Source of the DNA: Roseibium aggregatum
GTDB taxonomy: Bacteria > Pseudomonadota > Alphaproteobacteria > Rhizobiales > Stappiaceae
Direction of reading: 5' to 3'
DNA length: 64,000 nucleotides
NCBI RefSeq assembly: GCF_017309185.1
Contig: NZ_JAEKJZ010000006.1
Span: forward strand, 391,110-455,109
The position numbers and the translations under genes were made by a program. Each line of letters starts with the position of its first letter. Position 1 is the first letter of the stretch. A model generated the notes under the pieces. That model saw only the letters and a list, made by a program, of their open reading frames with translations, was not told the origin of the DNA and did not search any database. Shown here piece after piece: positions 35,051 through 46,202 of this stretch.

Positions 35051-35401
35051 TTTTTCGAATCCGAATGGAAGGAAACCTTTTCCGTTGCCGCGCGTTCGCT
35101 CACCGGGATTTTAAGAGACAGACCGCACCTTCATCAATGGGCCGAAAGTTCCTAAATGGAAGGGGCCGGCCTGTCCCCCTTGGTTTGCGGGACCTGTCTG
35201 GCGAAGGAAGCCAAAGATTGCTATAGGGGCGACGCATTATTTCGCGGCGGCGAAGGAGGGAGAGGCTCTCTGTTCTGCCCGGGCGGAAGTGCGCCGGACG
35301 AGGGGCCGTTTCGGCTCCGCCCCGGAGCCTTGAGAGAATATGTCAGGACCCCGGCTTCAGACGCGGACCGGGCCTGAGGACAATGAAGGAGATCGCGCGC
35401 C

Positions 35402-38077
<2,676 letters not shown>

Positions 38078-38110
38078 GGGTTCTTGCCAGACAGCATGAC
38101 AACATTCGAG

Positions 38111-38132
38111 CGGGCCCTTCGGGGCCCGTTTT
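38111..38132 (+). terminator. Rho-independent terminator of acnA
   Basis: CGGGCCC (38111-38117), loop TTCG, GGGCCCG (38122-38128), then TTTT. It lies 34 bp after the acnA stop. Confidence 0.88.
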
Positions 38133-38160
38133 GCTTTCCGACACCCCCCTCGGACGGTTA

Positions 38161-38202
38161 TTCCGGACAGCGAGCCGCGAAGCGGCATCGCGTGAGCCGG
38201 AA
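38161..38202. repeat. Nested stem-loop in the acnA downstream gap
   Basis: TTCCGG...CCGGAA enclose GCGA/TCGC and GCCGC-GAA-GCGGC, making a branched, very stable stem. It lies in a 426-bp noncoding gap (38133-38558) with no supported gene; the surrounding CCGGA-rich DNA looks like an intergenic palindromic element. The AT-rich end of the gap (38440-38530) is the likely promoter of the following gene. Confidence 0.5.
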
Positions 38203-38558
38203 ACCGGACATCAGCGCGCGCGATAGCGAGCACCAAGTCTCCCTTTTCTGTCATGACTTGAATAATGAGCGCCTTTGGCGCGGAAGATTTCTGGGTTCCG
38301 GATCTGCGCTCGGCTGGCACCTCACGTGTCCGGAATGACAATCGAGAGGCCCGGTTTCACTGACCGGCCAGATGGGTATTTCTCGCGACGAAGAATCGCG
38401 CGGGTTTGCTTGGGCTGACTTTCAACCCTGACCTCAACCTGAGGGTGGGTAACAATTCACCTTCCCCTAATGATTTAATTCTGTAAAAATAATCCCATAG
38501 TCTTCAGATCCGCTGTTTTTCGTATTCATTGAATTTGTCGTTGGGGGATTTGGCTGTC

Positions 38559-39686
38559 ATGTCTTTGAACTACACCGGTCTTCGCAGGTTCAAGAAGAAG
38601 GCGGAAGCAAAGCGGTGCGCCGGGCGGTTGCTTTCGATCCGTAAGCGGCTCGCCCCTCTCAGGCAGCGCAAGAGCGACAGCACGCTGTTGCTGGCGACCT
38701 GGAATATCCGCGACTTCGATTCAAACAAGTTCAAATGGGGGCCCAGGCTTCCCGAGACCTTCTATTATCTCGCCGAGATGATCTCCCATTTCGATCTCGT
38801 CGCCATCCAGGAGGTCAACCGGGATCTGACGCCCTTGCGCAAGCTCATGGATATCCTCGGCCGCGAATGGGACTATATCGTCACCGATACGACGGAAGGC
38901 TTCGGCGGCAACGCGGAGCGCATGGCCTTCGTCTACAACACCGAGAAGGTCTGGTTCCGCAAGATCGCCGGTGAGGTCGTGCTGCCGGACGGCCAGCTCG
39001 TGGTGACCGAGAAGACCAAGAAGACCGAGGACGGCGTCATCGAGTCCAAGTCGGTCAAGAACCAGTTCGCCCGCACGCCCTTCCTGGTGGCCTTCCAGTC
39101 CGGCTGGTTCAAATTCTCGCTCTGCACCGTGCATATCTATTTCGGATCCGAGTCCGGAGCCAAGCTGAAGCGCCGGGTCGACGAGATCAAGCGCCTGGTG
39201 AAGTTCTTCGCCGACCGGCAGGACAAGGAGAACCGGCAGACCAGGGACGGGCTCGGCAACGTCGAGAATTACATTCTGCTCGGCGATTTCAATGTGGTCA
39301 GCCCCGAGCACAAGACCATGCAGGCTCTCAAGAGCAACGATTTCGTCGTTCCGAAGGAAATCGACGGCGACGAGGTGCGCAAGGAGGGCGAGCACTACTA
39401 CGACCAGATCGCGACGCGGGTCAGAGACAAGCGTTTCAAGGTCGTCGCTGGCGGCATGATCGACATGTTCGAGGATGTCTTCCGGGACGATGCGGCCGAC
39501 CGGAAGCTCTACAGCAGCCACGTGCCGAAGAAGGACACGGAGAAAAATCCGGAATATGCGGCGAAGGATGCGGAGGCCCGCTACCGCAAATGGCGGACCT
39601 GGCAGATGTCGGACCACGCGCCGCTGTGGATCGAGATCGAGACGGATTTTTCCGAGCATTATCTTCAGGAGATCGCCGGGGAGTGA
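38559..39686 (+). CDS. Endonuclease/exonuclease/phosphatase (EEP) family protein
   Basis: A 375-residue protein with the DNase I-like fold. Motifs in order: LATWNIRDFD (catalytic N/D), AIQEVN (metal-binding E), NYILLGDFNVVSPEHK (catalytic D-x-N) and MSDHAPLWIEI (final D-H). The ATG at 38559, after GGGGGATTTGGC, is preferred to a TTG upstream. No signal peptide is seen, so it acts in the cytoplasm or leaves by another route. The basic N-terminal 40 residues (RFKKKAEAKR) are unusual. It may be co-transcribed with the membrane protein gene 30 bp downstream. Confidence 0.85.
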   Translation: MSLNYTGLRRFKKKAEAKRCAGRLLSIRKRLAPLRQRKSDSTLLLATWNIRDFDSNKFKWGPRLPETFYYLAEMISHFDLVAIQEVNRDLTPLRKLMDILGREWDYIVTDTTEGFGGNAERMAFVYNTEKVWFRKIAGEVVLPDGQLVVTEKTKKTEDGVIESKSVKNQFARTPFLVAFQSGWFKFSLCTVHIYFGSESGAKLKRRVDEIKRLVKFFADRQDKENRQTRDGLGNVENYILLGDFNVVSPEHKTMQALKSNDFVVPKEIDGDEVRKEGEHYYDQIATRVRDKRFKVVAGGMIDMFEDVFRDDAADRKLYSSHVPKKDTEKNPEYAAKDAEARYRKWRTWQMSDHAPLWIEIETDFSEHYLQEIAGE

Positions 39687-39716
39687 ACCGCCTGCGGGCA
39701 ATTGATGGGGGGAAAG

Positions 39717-40772
39717 ATGGTTTGGAAAATCATTGAAACCGGTCGCGTGGGCCATCGTATCGGACGTGTTGCCGGTCTGTCGCTTGCTTTGCTCTGCCTC
39801 GGGCTGTCCACTGTCCTGGCGCAGACGAAAACGGTGCAGGTGAAACCTGATGGGGTGGTTGAACTCCTGAAGACGGAAAAGGGGCTCGAAGGCACGGCAA
39901 CGGTCAAATACGGTCGGGTCAAGTTCGTCGAGGACGTGAATGCGGACGATGCCAACGTCTTGCTCTATTTCCCGCCGGCGCAGGCGGGACAGTTCACCGA
40001 CACCGTGACCTATAAACTCCAGGGTGACACCGACACGACGGACGTGACGGTGCGGGTGCAGGAGGATTACGGCCCCTGGCAAAGCGAGGAGATCTACTCG
40101 GAATCCTTCAAGGCGGTGTTCATCCTTTTCATTCTCGCGGTGCTGGTCGAGAGCGGACTGCAGCTCCTGTTCAGATGGCGGCCTTACCTGAGGATCTTCG
40201 ACACTTCGTCGACCAATGCTTTGATCGCGTTTGCTTTCTCCTTTCTTCTCGTGCACCTGTTTAGCCTGGATGTTGTGACAGACCTCTTCAATATCTACAC
40301 CCAGCCGACGGAAATTCAGCCGAACTTTCTTCCCGGTTACCTTCTGACGGCCATGATCATCGCCGGCGGCAGCGCAGGGGTGAATCGGCTGCTGCGCACC
40401 TTCGGCTTCCGTCCGATCGATCTGCCGGAGGAAGTTGTCGGACTGAAGGACGACAGCATCGCCTGGATTTCCGTCACCCTTGACCGGGACAAGGCCGAGG
40501 GGCCGGTCGATGTGCTTTACGGTGAAGAAGGCAAGGAAAAAGTTATCGGTACCATCCCCGGAAATGGTGATATGAACTGGCTGTCGTCGCTGTTTTTCCG
40601 CAACAAGGGCCGCTTTCCACCAAGCGGCGGTTACGCCGTCGATCCTGGCGGTCCGTCTTGCGTGGTCAGGCTCGAGGCCCCCGGGGTGACCGGTGAGGCG
40701 CTGGACAAGGCCAAGTGGGGCCCGAACCCCATCGGCAAACGCGCGGTGATCGACCTGAAACTGAAGTTGTGA
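39717..40772 (+). CDS. Membrane protein of unknown function with periplasmic domain
   Basis: A 351-residue protein. The ATG at 39717 has the strong site GGGGGGAAAG. It has a signal peptide (VAGLSLALLCLGLSTVLAQ), a beta-rich periplasmic domain (about 37-130, ending DVTVRVQEDYG), three membrane segments (about 129-150, 164-186, 205-227) and a soluble C-terminal domain with ISVTLDRDKAEGPVDVLYG. No known family. It follows the EEP nuclease gene and may share its transcript. Confidence 0.72.
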   Translation: MVWKIIETGRVGHRIGRVAGLSLALLCLGLSTVLAQTKTVQVKPDGVVELLKTEKGLEGTATVKYGRVKFVEDVNADDANVLLYFPPAQAGQFTDTVTYKLQGDTDTTDVTVRVQEDYGPWQSEEIYSESFKAVFILFILAVLVESGLQLLFRWRPYLRIFDTSSTNALIAFAFSFLLVHLFSLDVVTDLFNIYTQPTEIQPNFLPGYLLTAMIIAGGSAGVNRLLRTFGFRPIDLPEEVVGLKDDSIAWISVTLDRDKAEGPVDVLYGEEGKEKVIGTIPGNGDMNWLSSLFFRNKGRFPPSGGYAVDPGGPSCVVRLEAPGVTGEALDKAKWGPNPIGKRAVIDLKLKL

Positions 40773-41004
40773 GTGCAGGCGGCAATCCTGCCTCAGGTGA
40801 TCCCTGTCACATCTCCCGGTGCGTCCGGCGTCTATGCTCATTGACGACATTCCCGGGGAAGCAAAGCGACGCCTCGATTTCACGCGTGCCGTCGGGCTGA
40901 GGAAGCGGACGGTGCCCTGGCTGTCATTCGTGTGATTGTCAGGCGCCTGAAAACGGTGTTTGCTGCCCTGACGGTTTCGTTATTTTTGATTGATGGGGGA
41001 AGTC

Positions 41005-41601
41005 ATGAAAGCAATCGCAGCCGGAGCCATCTTGCTTGCTGTCTCCGGGCAGGCCAGTCTCGCGGATCCATGTCAGGACAAGTTCACGGAACTTTACCTG
41101 CAGCTTGACCAGGGCGTTCCGACGAAAACCGCGGTGACGACCGAATTCAAGGGCGCGCCGGCGACGACAAACGACTTCCTCTATCTCAATCAGGACCACT
41201 ATCTGACCGTTCCGACCTCGCCGGCCGGTCCCTGGGTGCTGGGCTACGGCAACGTGCTTTACCAGTCCTCGGACGAGGGCAAGACCTGGGCGAAGGTGCG
41301 CGAGATGGACACGGCCCAGAACGCCGACGGCGCAAGGCAGGCCAAGATGGACAATGCGGCCACCATCCGCAACACCGCCTGCAGCGAGGAAGAGGTTTCC
41401 GGAGAGCCGGTCGACGTCGTGGCGGCGGACATCACCGTGAGCCAGGGCATGGTCACCGAAAACCGCTACACCTACTGGGTCCGCAAGAGCGACGGTTTCA
41501 TCGTCAAGGCGGTCTACGACACCAAGGCGCCGAATTTCGAGATGCTGACGACACAGGTCATCGAAAAGGCCCCGGAGCTGACCCTGCCCACGCCGGAGTG
41601 A
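41005..41601 (+). CDS. Secreted protein of unknown function
   Basis: A 198-residue exported protein starting at ATG 41005 with GGGGGAAGTC upstream. The leader DNA (TTGATGGGGGAA) strongly resembles that of the preceding membrane-protein gene. The signal MKAIAAGAILLAVSGQASLA is cut before D21. The mature part has two cysteines (DPCQDK, NTACSEE), which could form a disulfide, and repeats of a beta-rich type (YTYWVRKSDGFIVKAVYDTK). Function unknown. Confidence 0.72.
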   Translation: MKAIAAGAILLAVSGQASLADPCQDKFTELYLQLDQGVPTKTAVTTEFKGAPATTNDFLYLNQDHYLTVPTSPAGPWVLGYGNVLYQSSDEGKTWAKVREMDTAQNADGARQAKMDNAATIRNTACSEEEVSGEPVDVVAADITVSQGMVTENRYTYWVRKSDGFIVKAVYDTKAPNFEMLTTQVIEKAPELTLPTPE

Positions 41602-41715
41602 GGCGGGGATATTCGGCTCCAAAGTGTCGGTAAGTTGAGGTGCTTGGCCCCGTGTTCTTCCGTGTTCAAGGGGATCGGGTTATGGCCGAAGCGCTGGCCA
41701 CAAGCTACAGGTCAT

Positions 41716-41775
41716 CTCTCCCTGTGGGAGAGGGAGCTTGGCTGAGCGAAATTTACCGCCTCACCCTCGCCCGCG
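41716..41775. repeat. Short fragment of a Rhizobiales intergenic repeat
   Basis: CTCTCCC-TGT-GGGAGAG (41716-41732) and the following GGGAGCTTGG...CACCCTCGCCC resemble the ends of common Rhizobiales intergenic repeats, here running into the end of queF. The match is by pattern only. Confidence 0.35.
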
Positions 41776-42228
41776 ATAGGGCGGGACGCCCTGGTCGGGG
41801 ATCCAGACGCCTTCGGGCGCGGGGCCGGTCTGGTAGAAGACGTCGATCGGGATGCCGCCGCGTGGATACCAGTAGCCGCCGATCCTGAGCCACTCCGGAT
41901 CGAGCAGGCCGACGAGGCGCTTGCCGATGGAGACCGTGCAGTCCTCGTGAAAGGCGCCGTGGTTGCGAAAAGCGCCCAGGAAGAGTTTCAGGGACTTCGA
42001 TTCAACCAGAAAATCCTTCGGCACATAGTCGATCACCAGATGGGCGAAATCCGGCTGGCCGGTGATCGGGCAGAGCGAGGTGAATTCCGGAGCGACGAAG
42101 CGAACCATGTATTTCGTTCCGGCTTGAGGGTTCGGCACCTTTTCCAGAACGGCCTGGTCCGGATCCTGCGGAAGCTCTGTCGCTGCGCCGAGCTGGGTCA
42201 GGTTTTCGTAGATGTTTTTGTCGGTCAT
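41761..42228 (-). CDS. queF: NADPH-dependent 7-cyano-7-deazaguanine reductase
   Basis: A 155-residue unimodular QueF. The catalytic cysteine is C53 in SLCPITGQPD, with D60; the QueF motif ESKSLK is at 76-81. The enzyme reduces the nitrile preQ0 to preQ1 in queuosine synthesis. GluQ at 11166 acts on the finished nucleoside in tRNA-Asp, so the two functions are linked though 30 kb apart. The start MTDKNIYEN at 42228 follows CAGGAACAATCCC. Confidence 0.95.
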   Translation of the reverse strand: MTDKNIYENLTQLGAATELPQDPDQAVLEKVPNPQAGTKYMVRFVAPEFTSLCPITGQPDFAHLVIDYVPKDFLVESKSLKLFLGAFRNHGAFHEDCTVSIGKRLVGLLDPEWLRIGGYWYPRGGIPIDVFYQTGPAPEGVWIPDQGVPPYRGRG

Positions 42229-42256
42229 GGGATTGTTCCTGAGCTGATAGCAAGCG

Positions 42257-42376
42257 TCATTGACTATGAGCGAGCTGCCCGGCCGGCAGGCCATCGGTCA
42301 GCTCATGGTCTCGTGCGTGTCCGTGCGCAAGGGACATGCACTCCAGTCCGCCGGAACGGATGACGTGTGTATGCAT
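42257..42376 (-). CDS. Possible 39-residue leader peptide upstream of queF
   Basis: A short histidine-rich frame (MHTHVIRSGGLEC...) with the good ribosome site AAGGGA eight bases upstream, ending 28 bp before queF. If real it could be a leader or a small protein co-transcribed with queF. The opposite strand is also open here, so coding is uncertain. The rest of the 358-bp gap up to the tssC-like gene holds nested GC hairpins (42405-42470) and no recognised riboswitch. Confidence 0.3.
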   Translation of the reverse strand: MHTHVIRSGGLECMSLAHGHARDHELTDGLPAGQLAHSQ

Positions 42377-42586
42377 CGGCGTGGTCCCTTGTTTTCGCTC
42401 TCGGCGCCTGTTGCGGCGCCCTTCACCGGGTGGGCTGCGACCGGTGGTTCCCCTTGCGGGGAACGGCGGCGTTTTAGCAGTTTGGGGAAAAAAGGAAAGG
42501 GCGGCCGCATCGACAAACTGTGACGCCGCCGTCTTGCGTGTTCCGGCCCATGACCTACTGTCTTCAGACTCCGACGGGGTCAGGCC

Positions 42587-44176
42587 ATGAGGCCCTGTAC
42601 TCGAACCAGGTTTTTTAAGGTGAATGTCGTGCTCACGATGGTCCGCCGACTTCTCGGTCTTGAGGAGCCGGTTAAAGACGAAGGGCCGCCTTCCGGTGTA
42701 AGCGAAGGCGGGAAGACTACTGGGACGTCCGGGCGGAGTCCGACGGGCGGTGATCTGCGTGAGACGATGGAGTTCGTCTCTCAAGAAGGCCTCGACCGGA
42801 TACTGGAGACCGCCAGCGATCAGATCTCAGTCTTTGCCACCACCCGCCCCGAGCTCATGAAGGGCACCGCCGATGAGATGCTTGGCGCCTTGATCGGAGA
42901 GCTTGACGCACGCCTTTCCGCGCAGGTGAACGAAATCCTGCATCACCCGTCCTTTCAGTCCCTGGAGAGCGCCTGGCGTGGTCTGGACTATCTGCTTTCC
43001 AACGTCGAGTGGGATGCGGGCCTGAAGCTTCGGGTGATGAACATTAGCCGGGGCGATCTGCGGTCGGCGCTGTTGCACGCGCCAGAGGAGACTTCGACGC
43101 GATCGCCTCTTTCCGAGGCGCTGTTCGAAGGCGTCTATCGATCCCCAGACGGGGTGCCTTACGGCCTTCTGGTGCTGGATCACTCGGTCGGGGATTGCGA
43201 AGAAGATGCCAACATCCTGAGTGAATTCGCCCGGATCTGCGCGAAGGCCCAGACGCCGTTGCTCACCGGCCTGTCGCCGGGGACCTGCTCCTCGGACGGG
43301 TTTGCCGAAGCGCGAAAGGCAAAGGGTGAGCCCGAGCCGCCCGTGCTCGGTCAACCGGCCTGGGCCGAATTGCGCCGGAATGAGATCAGCCGGTACATCG
43401 GCCTGTGCCTGCCCAGGATGCTTGGGCGGCGTCCCTACAGCGACAAGGTCAGTCCGACCGCGGGTTTTGCTTTCGAGGAAGAGGCTTCGGTCGGGTCGGC
43501 TTCCGATTTTCTCTGGATCAATGCGGCCTTTGCCATGGCCGCGAACATCGGCCGGGCGGTGAAGACCTACGGTTGGGGCGTCCGGATCCGCGGGTTCGAC
43601 AGCGGCGGCGAGGTGATTGGCCTGCCGGAGGTTCCGATGCCGTCCGCCGGGGAGACTGCCGGGGTGATGCCGCCGGTGGAAATCGTGATCGGCGAGCGCC
43701 GCGAAGCGCAACTGGCGGAGGCCGGGACGATGCCTCTTCTTTATCGAAAGGCCAGCGCGAAGCCGGTCTTTTTCTCGGCACAGTCCCTGAACATGCCATG
43801 TGCTGACGATGATCTGGACCCGGAAGCGAAAACAGAAGGCCGGGTGCTCAGCCGCCTGCCTTATCTGCTCTGCGCGACGCGCTACGCGCATCCTGTGATG
43901 CGCATGGCGGCGGATTGGCGCGCGCCGCGAGACGAGGCCTTCGAGGCCCATGTCCAGGCCTGGCTCGACTCGATGGTCTGTTCGCAGCCATGGGCGGTGG
44001 AGCCCGCGCGCAGGGCGTCGTCCCCGCTTCAAGACGCAACCTTCACCTTGTCCGAAGGGAGTTCCGGACGCCGGGCGGAGCTGGTGATTCTTCCGGGCTA
44101 TCAGCTGGAGGGCATCGGGGTGCCGATCAGGCTGCAGCTGACGCTGCCGGAGAGAACGGGTGCCGGATCCGAGTGA
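42587..44176 (+). CDS. Orphan TssC-like type VI secretion sheath protein
   Basis: A 529-residue protein matching the contractile sheath large subunit TssC/VipB. Typical stretches are LDARLSAQVNEILHHPSFQSL followed by ESAWRGLDYLL, the block CLPRMLGRRPYSDK, FLWINAAFAMAANI and LSRLPYLLCATRYAHPVMR. TssC pairs with TssB to build the T6SS sheath; neither tssB nor any other T6SS gene is adjacent. The first 60 residues are a low-complexity linker (GPPSGVSEGGKTTGTSG). The start is unsure: ATG 42587 or ATG 42638. It lies between queF and DUF429 genes, unlike any T6SS cluster. Confidence 0.8.
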   Translation: MRPCTRTRFFKVNVVLTMVRRLLGLEEPVKDEGPPSGVSEGGKTTGTSGRSPTGGDLRETMEFVSQEGLDRILETASDQISVFATTRPELMKGTADEMLGALIGELDARLSAQVNEILHHPSFQSLESAWRGLDYLLSNVEWDAGLKLRVMNISRGDLRSALLHAPEETSTRSPLSEALFEGVYRSPDGVPYGLLVLDHSVGDCEEDANILSEFARICAKAQTPLLTGLSPGTCSSDGFAEARKAKGEPEPPVLGQPAWAELRRNEISRYIGLCLPRMLGRRPYSDKVSPTAGFAFEEEASVGSASDFLWINAAFAMAANIGRAVKTYGWGVRIRGFDSGGEVIGLPEVPMPSAGETAGVMPPVEIVIGERREAQLAEAGTMPLLYRKASAKPVFFSAQSLNMPCADDDLDPEAKTEGRVLSRLPYLLCATRYAHPVMRMAADWRAPRDEAFEAHVQAWLDSMVCSQPWAVEPARRASSPLQDATFTLSEGSSGRRAELVILPGYQLEGIGVPIRLQLTLPERTGAGSE

Positions 44177-44191
44177 AGCGGATTGCGGGTC

Positions 44192-44920
44192 TCACGCCCA
44201 GATCGCCATCCTGAGCCCCTTGCCATCGCGCTGAAAGTCCTTCGGGAACGGCTCGGCTTCTTCCTTGAAAATCCGCTCCGCGATCAGGCTGTTCGCCGCC
44301 GCATCCAGCAGATCGTCCCGGCCGCAGCCTTTCGGTGGGGGGTGATCGAGAAAATTACCGGACAGGCCCTTTGACACCAGCAGATCCCGGCGCTGGTCGA
44401 GGCCAGGCCCGTTGGCGCGGCTTTTGACTTTTTTCGGCAGGCTCATTTCAGCCTCGCCGTTCAGCCGCCAGAAGGCGAGTTCCGGGTGAACCTCGTAGAC
44501 CCGTTCCTCCACGTCCGGGGTCATCAGCGCGTCGATCTCCCGGATCTTCGGGAACAGGTAAAAGCACTGTTTGGAGACTTTCTTCGGCGGTTCCGAGGTT
44601 TCCAGCGAAGTCTCGCAGGCCTGCCGGTAGTCGTCCTCGTAAACGGCGGTGCGCGAGGGCACGGTGAAGACGGAGGACTGGCGCATGCCGAGGTGCCCGC
44701 GGGCGGCCTTTTCCGGGCCGCGACCGTTCGGTCCGATCCGGTCGGGCAGGCCGATGGGCATGTCGACGGCGATGACGGTTAACTCGGGCTTGAAGGTCAG
44801 CAGTCCGGCGAAAGTGGAAAAAAGATGAAGTTCTGGGCTGTCCGGGTCATTCAGATTGCGCAGGACGGCAACCCAGCCGCCTTTGCAGCCGTCGACGCCC
44901 GCAACCCAGGTGTCAGGCAC
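44192..44920 (-). CDS. DUF429 family protein
   Basis: A 242-residue protein of the DUF429 family, which has an RNase H-like fold. GVDGCKGGWVAV (8-19) and VIAVDMPIGLPD (49-60) provide the acidic residues expected for a metal site; FPKIREIDALM, EVHPELAFWRLNG and DDLLDAAA complete the family pattern. No reaction is established, though nuclease activity is often proposed. It overlaps the end of pdxY by 8 bp, so the two are in one operon. Confidence 0.9.
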   Translation of the reverse strand: MPDTWVAGVDGCKGGWVAVLRNLNDPDSPELHLFSTFAGLLTFKPELTVIAVDMPIGLPDRIGPNGRGPEKAARGHLGMRQSSVFTVPSRTAVYEDDYRQACETSLETSEPPKKVSKQCFYLFPKIREIDALMTPDVEERVYEVHPELAFWRLNGEAEMSLPKKVKSRANGPGLDQRRDLLVSKGLSGNFLDHPPPKGCGRDDLLDAAANSLIAERIFKEEAEPFPKDFQRDGKGLRMAIWA

Positions 44921-45812
44921 GGGCCTTGGTCTCGAGCACCCGGCGCGAGGTTACCAGCGCCATGGCCTTGACGACCGACTGCTGTTCCTCGGCGAAGAGC
45001 AGCTCGTCCGCGCCCTTCTTAACGCTTCTGGCAACCAGCTCGAAGACGGAGGCGGACGCACGCTTGAGCGCATCCTCGTCATTCAGACCGGAAAGCAGAT
45101 TGGTCAGGAACAGTCCGGCGATCAGGTCGCCCGTTCCATGCGGCGGATTGGGAATAGCGGCGTGCTCGGCGGCGACGGCGCCGCGCGGACCGGCCAGAAG
45201 ATTGGCAATGGCGTTGCGGCGCAAGGCCGGGGACGATGTCACGAGAACCCGTTCGTTGCCGAGGGTGCGCGCCGCCGCCAGCGCCTGCATTTCGCTCGTG
45301 ACTTCGCGGTCTGTCAGCCAGCCGAGTTCGAAGGCGTTCGGCGTGACAATGTCGGCCAGCGGCACGAGTTCGTCGCGGATGGCCTGCGCCGTCGCCTTGG
45401 GAACATAGAGCGTGCCGCCATTGTCGCCCAGATCGTCCCCCATGATGGGATCGCACAGATAGGGCGCATCCGGATTGGCCGCCTTGACCGCCTTGACCAG
45501 TCTGGCGATCGCCGCAGCCTGGTCCGGATCGCCAAGGTAGCCGCTGACAACCGCGCCGATTTCATCGAGCCGGGGAGAGGCTGCCAGGTCCGCCGCGATC
45601 GCCGCGAATTCTCCGGCCGGCGGAACGATCCGTGTCGCCTTGCCGTGGCCGGGATGCCAGGGCAGGAGAACGGTCGGCAAAAACCAGACCGCGTGTCCCA
45701 GGCGCTCCAGGGTGAAGGTCAGGCCTCGGCCGCTGATCCCGCCGCGCACCACCTGGGATGTGACCACAAGAACGGGCTTTTTCCGTGGCTCGGGCGCTCC
45801 CGGCTGCATCAT
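44913..45812 (-). CDS. pdxY: Pyridoxal kinase (PdxY-like)
   Basis: A 299-residue ribokinase-fold kinase that phosphorylates pyridoxal/pyridoxine in the vitamin B6 salvage route. SSQVVRGG-type start (VTSQVVRGGISGRG), substrate loop CDPIMGDDLGDNGG, TPNAFELGWLTDR, and the anion-hole/catalytic GTGDLIAGLFL are all present. The open frame extends upstream, but the ATG pair at 45812/45809 fits the family N-terminus. It precedes DUF429 with an 8-bp overlap. PLP made from it would also feed the MocR regulator elsewhere. Confidence 0.92.
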   Translation of the reverse strand: MMQPGAPEPRKKPVLVVTSQVVRGGISGRGLTFTLERLGHAVWFLPTVLLPWHPGHGKATRIVPPAGEFAAIAADLAASPRLDEIGAVVSGYLGDPDQAAAIARLVKAVKAANPDAPYLCDPIMGDDLGDNGGTLYVPKATAQAIRDELVPLADIVTPNAFELGWLTDREVTSEMQALAAARTLGNERVLVTSSPALRRNAIANLLAGPRGAVAAEHAAIPNPPHGTGDLIAGLFLTNLLSGLNDEDALKRASASVFELVARSVKKGADELLFAEEQQSVVKAMALVTSRRVLETKARA

Positions 45813-45835
45813 CTCGGTCGACCTTTGAAAACGCC

Positions 45836-46060
45836 TCAGGCGGCGGAGGAGGAGGTAGTCTTTGAACCGGCACCATACCGGTTTTCGATGCTGTCGAGTA
45901 CCATCTTCTTGAATTCCTCGGCAATGCCTTCGCTGCGACGTGTCGCGACTTTTTTCCCAAAGGATAAAGACCGCTGCCGAAGCCGGTCGCCGCTGCCTGA
46001 CGGAGAAATGCCGATGCCGGCGAATTCGCACGCGTGGGGTCCGTCGACGATAGCATCCAT
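45836..46060 (-). CDS. Hypothetical small protein upstream of pdxY
   Basis: A 74-residue frame ending 23 bp before the pdxY start, with GAGG a few bases before its ATG. The C-terminal half (IAEEFKKMVLDSIENRYG) looks like a genuine amphipathic helix, while the N-terminal half is featureless. It could be the first gene of the pdxY-DUF429 operon. The absence of any recognised family keeps the confidence low. Confidence 0.4.
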   Translation of the reverse strand: MDAIVDGPHACEFAGIGISPSGSGDRLRQRSLSFGKKVATRRSEGIAEEFKKMVLDSIENRYGAGSKTTSSSAA

Positions 46061-46202
46061 GACCGCCTCATCGAGGCTGTTGGCGCCCGGACACAGCGTG
46101 CGCCAAGCCGGCAGGGACCGCGGCCATTGCTCTCGCCAGTTTTACCCATTAGAGCCTATGGGAGGCGGTTCTCAAACCGCGACCAATTTTCCGGGGTTTC
46201 GC

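Noticed and set aside
35156..35377. 73-codon frame in the acnB-acnA gap
   Set aside because: Gly/Arg/Pro-rich GC artefact without a start signal in the divergent promoter.
38721..40883. 720-codon frame antisense to the EEP and membrane-protein genes
   Set aside because: Runs across two genes with convincing signal peptide, motifs and ribosome sites on the other strand.
42229..42586. preQ1 riboswitch upstream of queF
   Set aside because: The conserved preQ1-I loop and A-rich tail are not present; only GC hairpins are seen.
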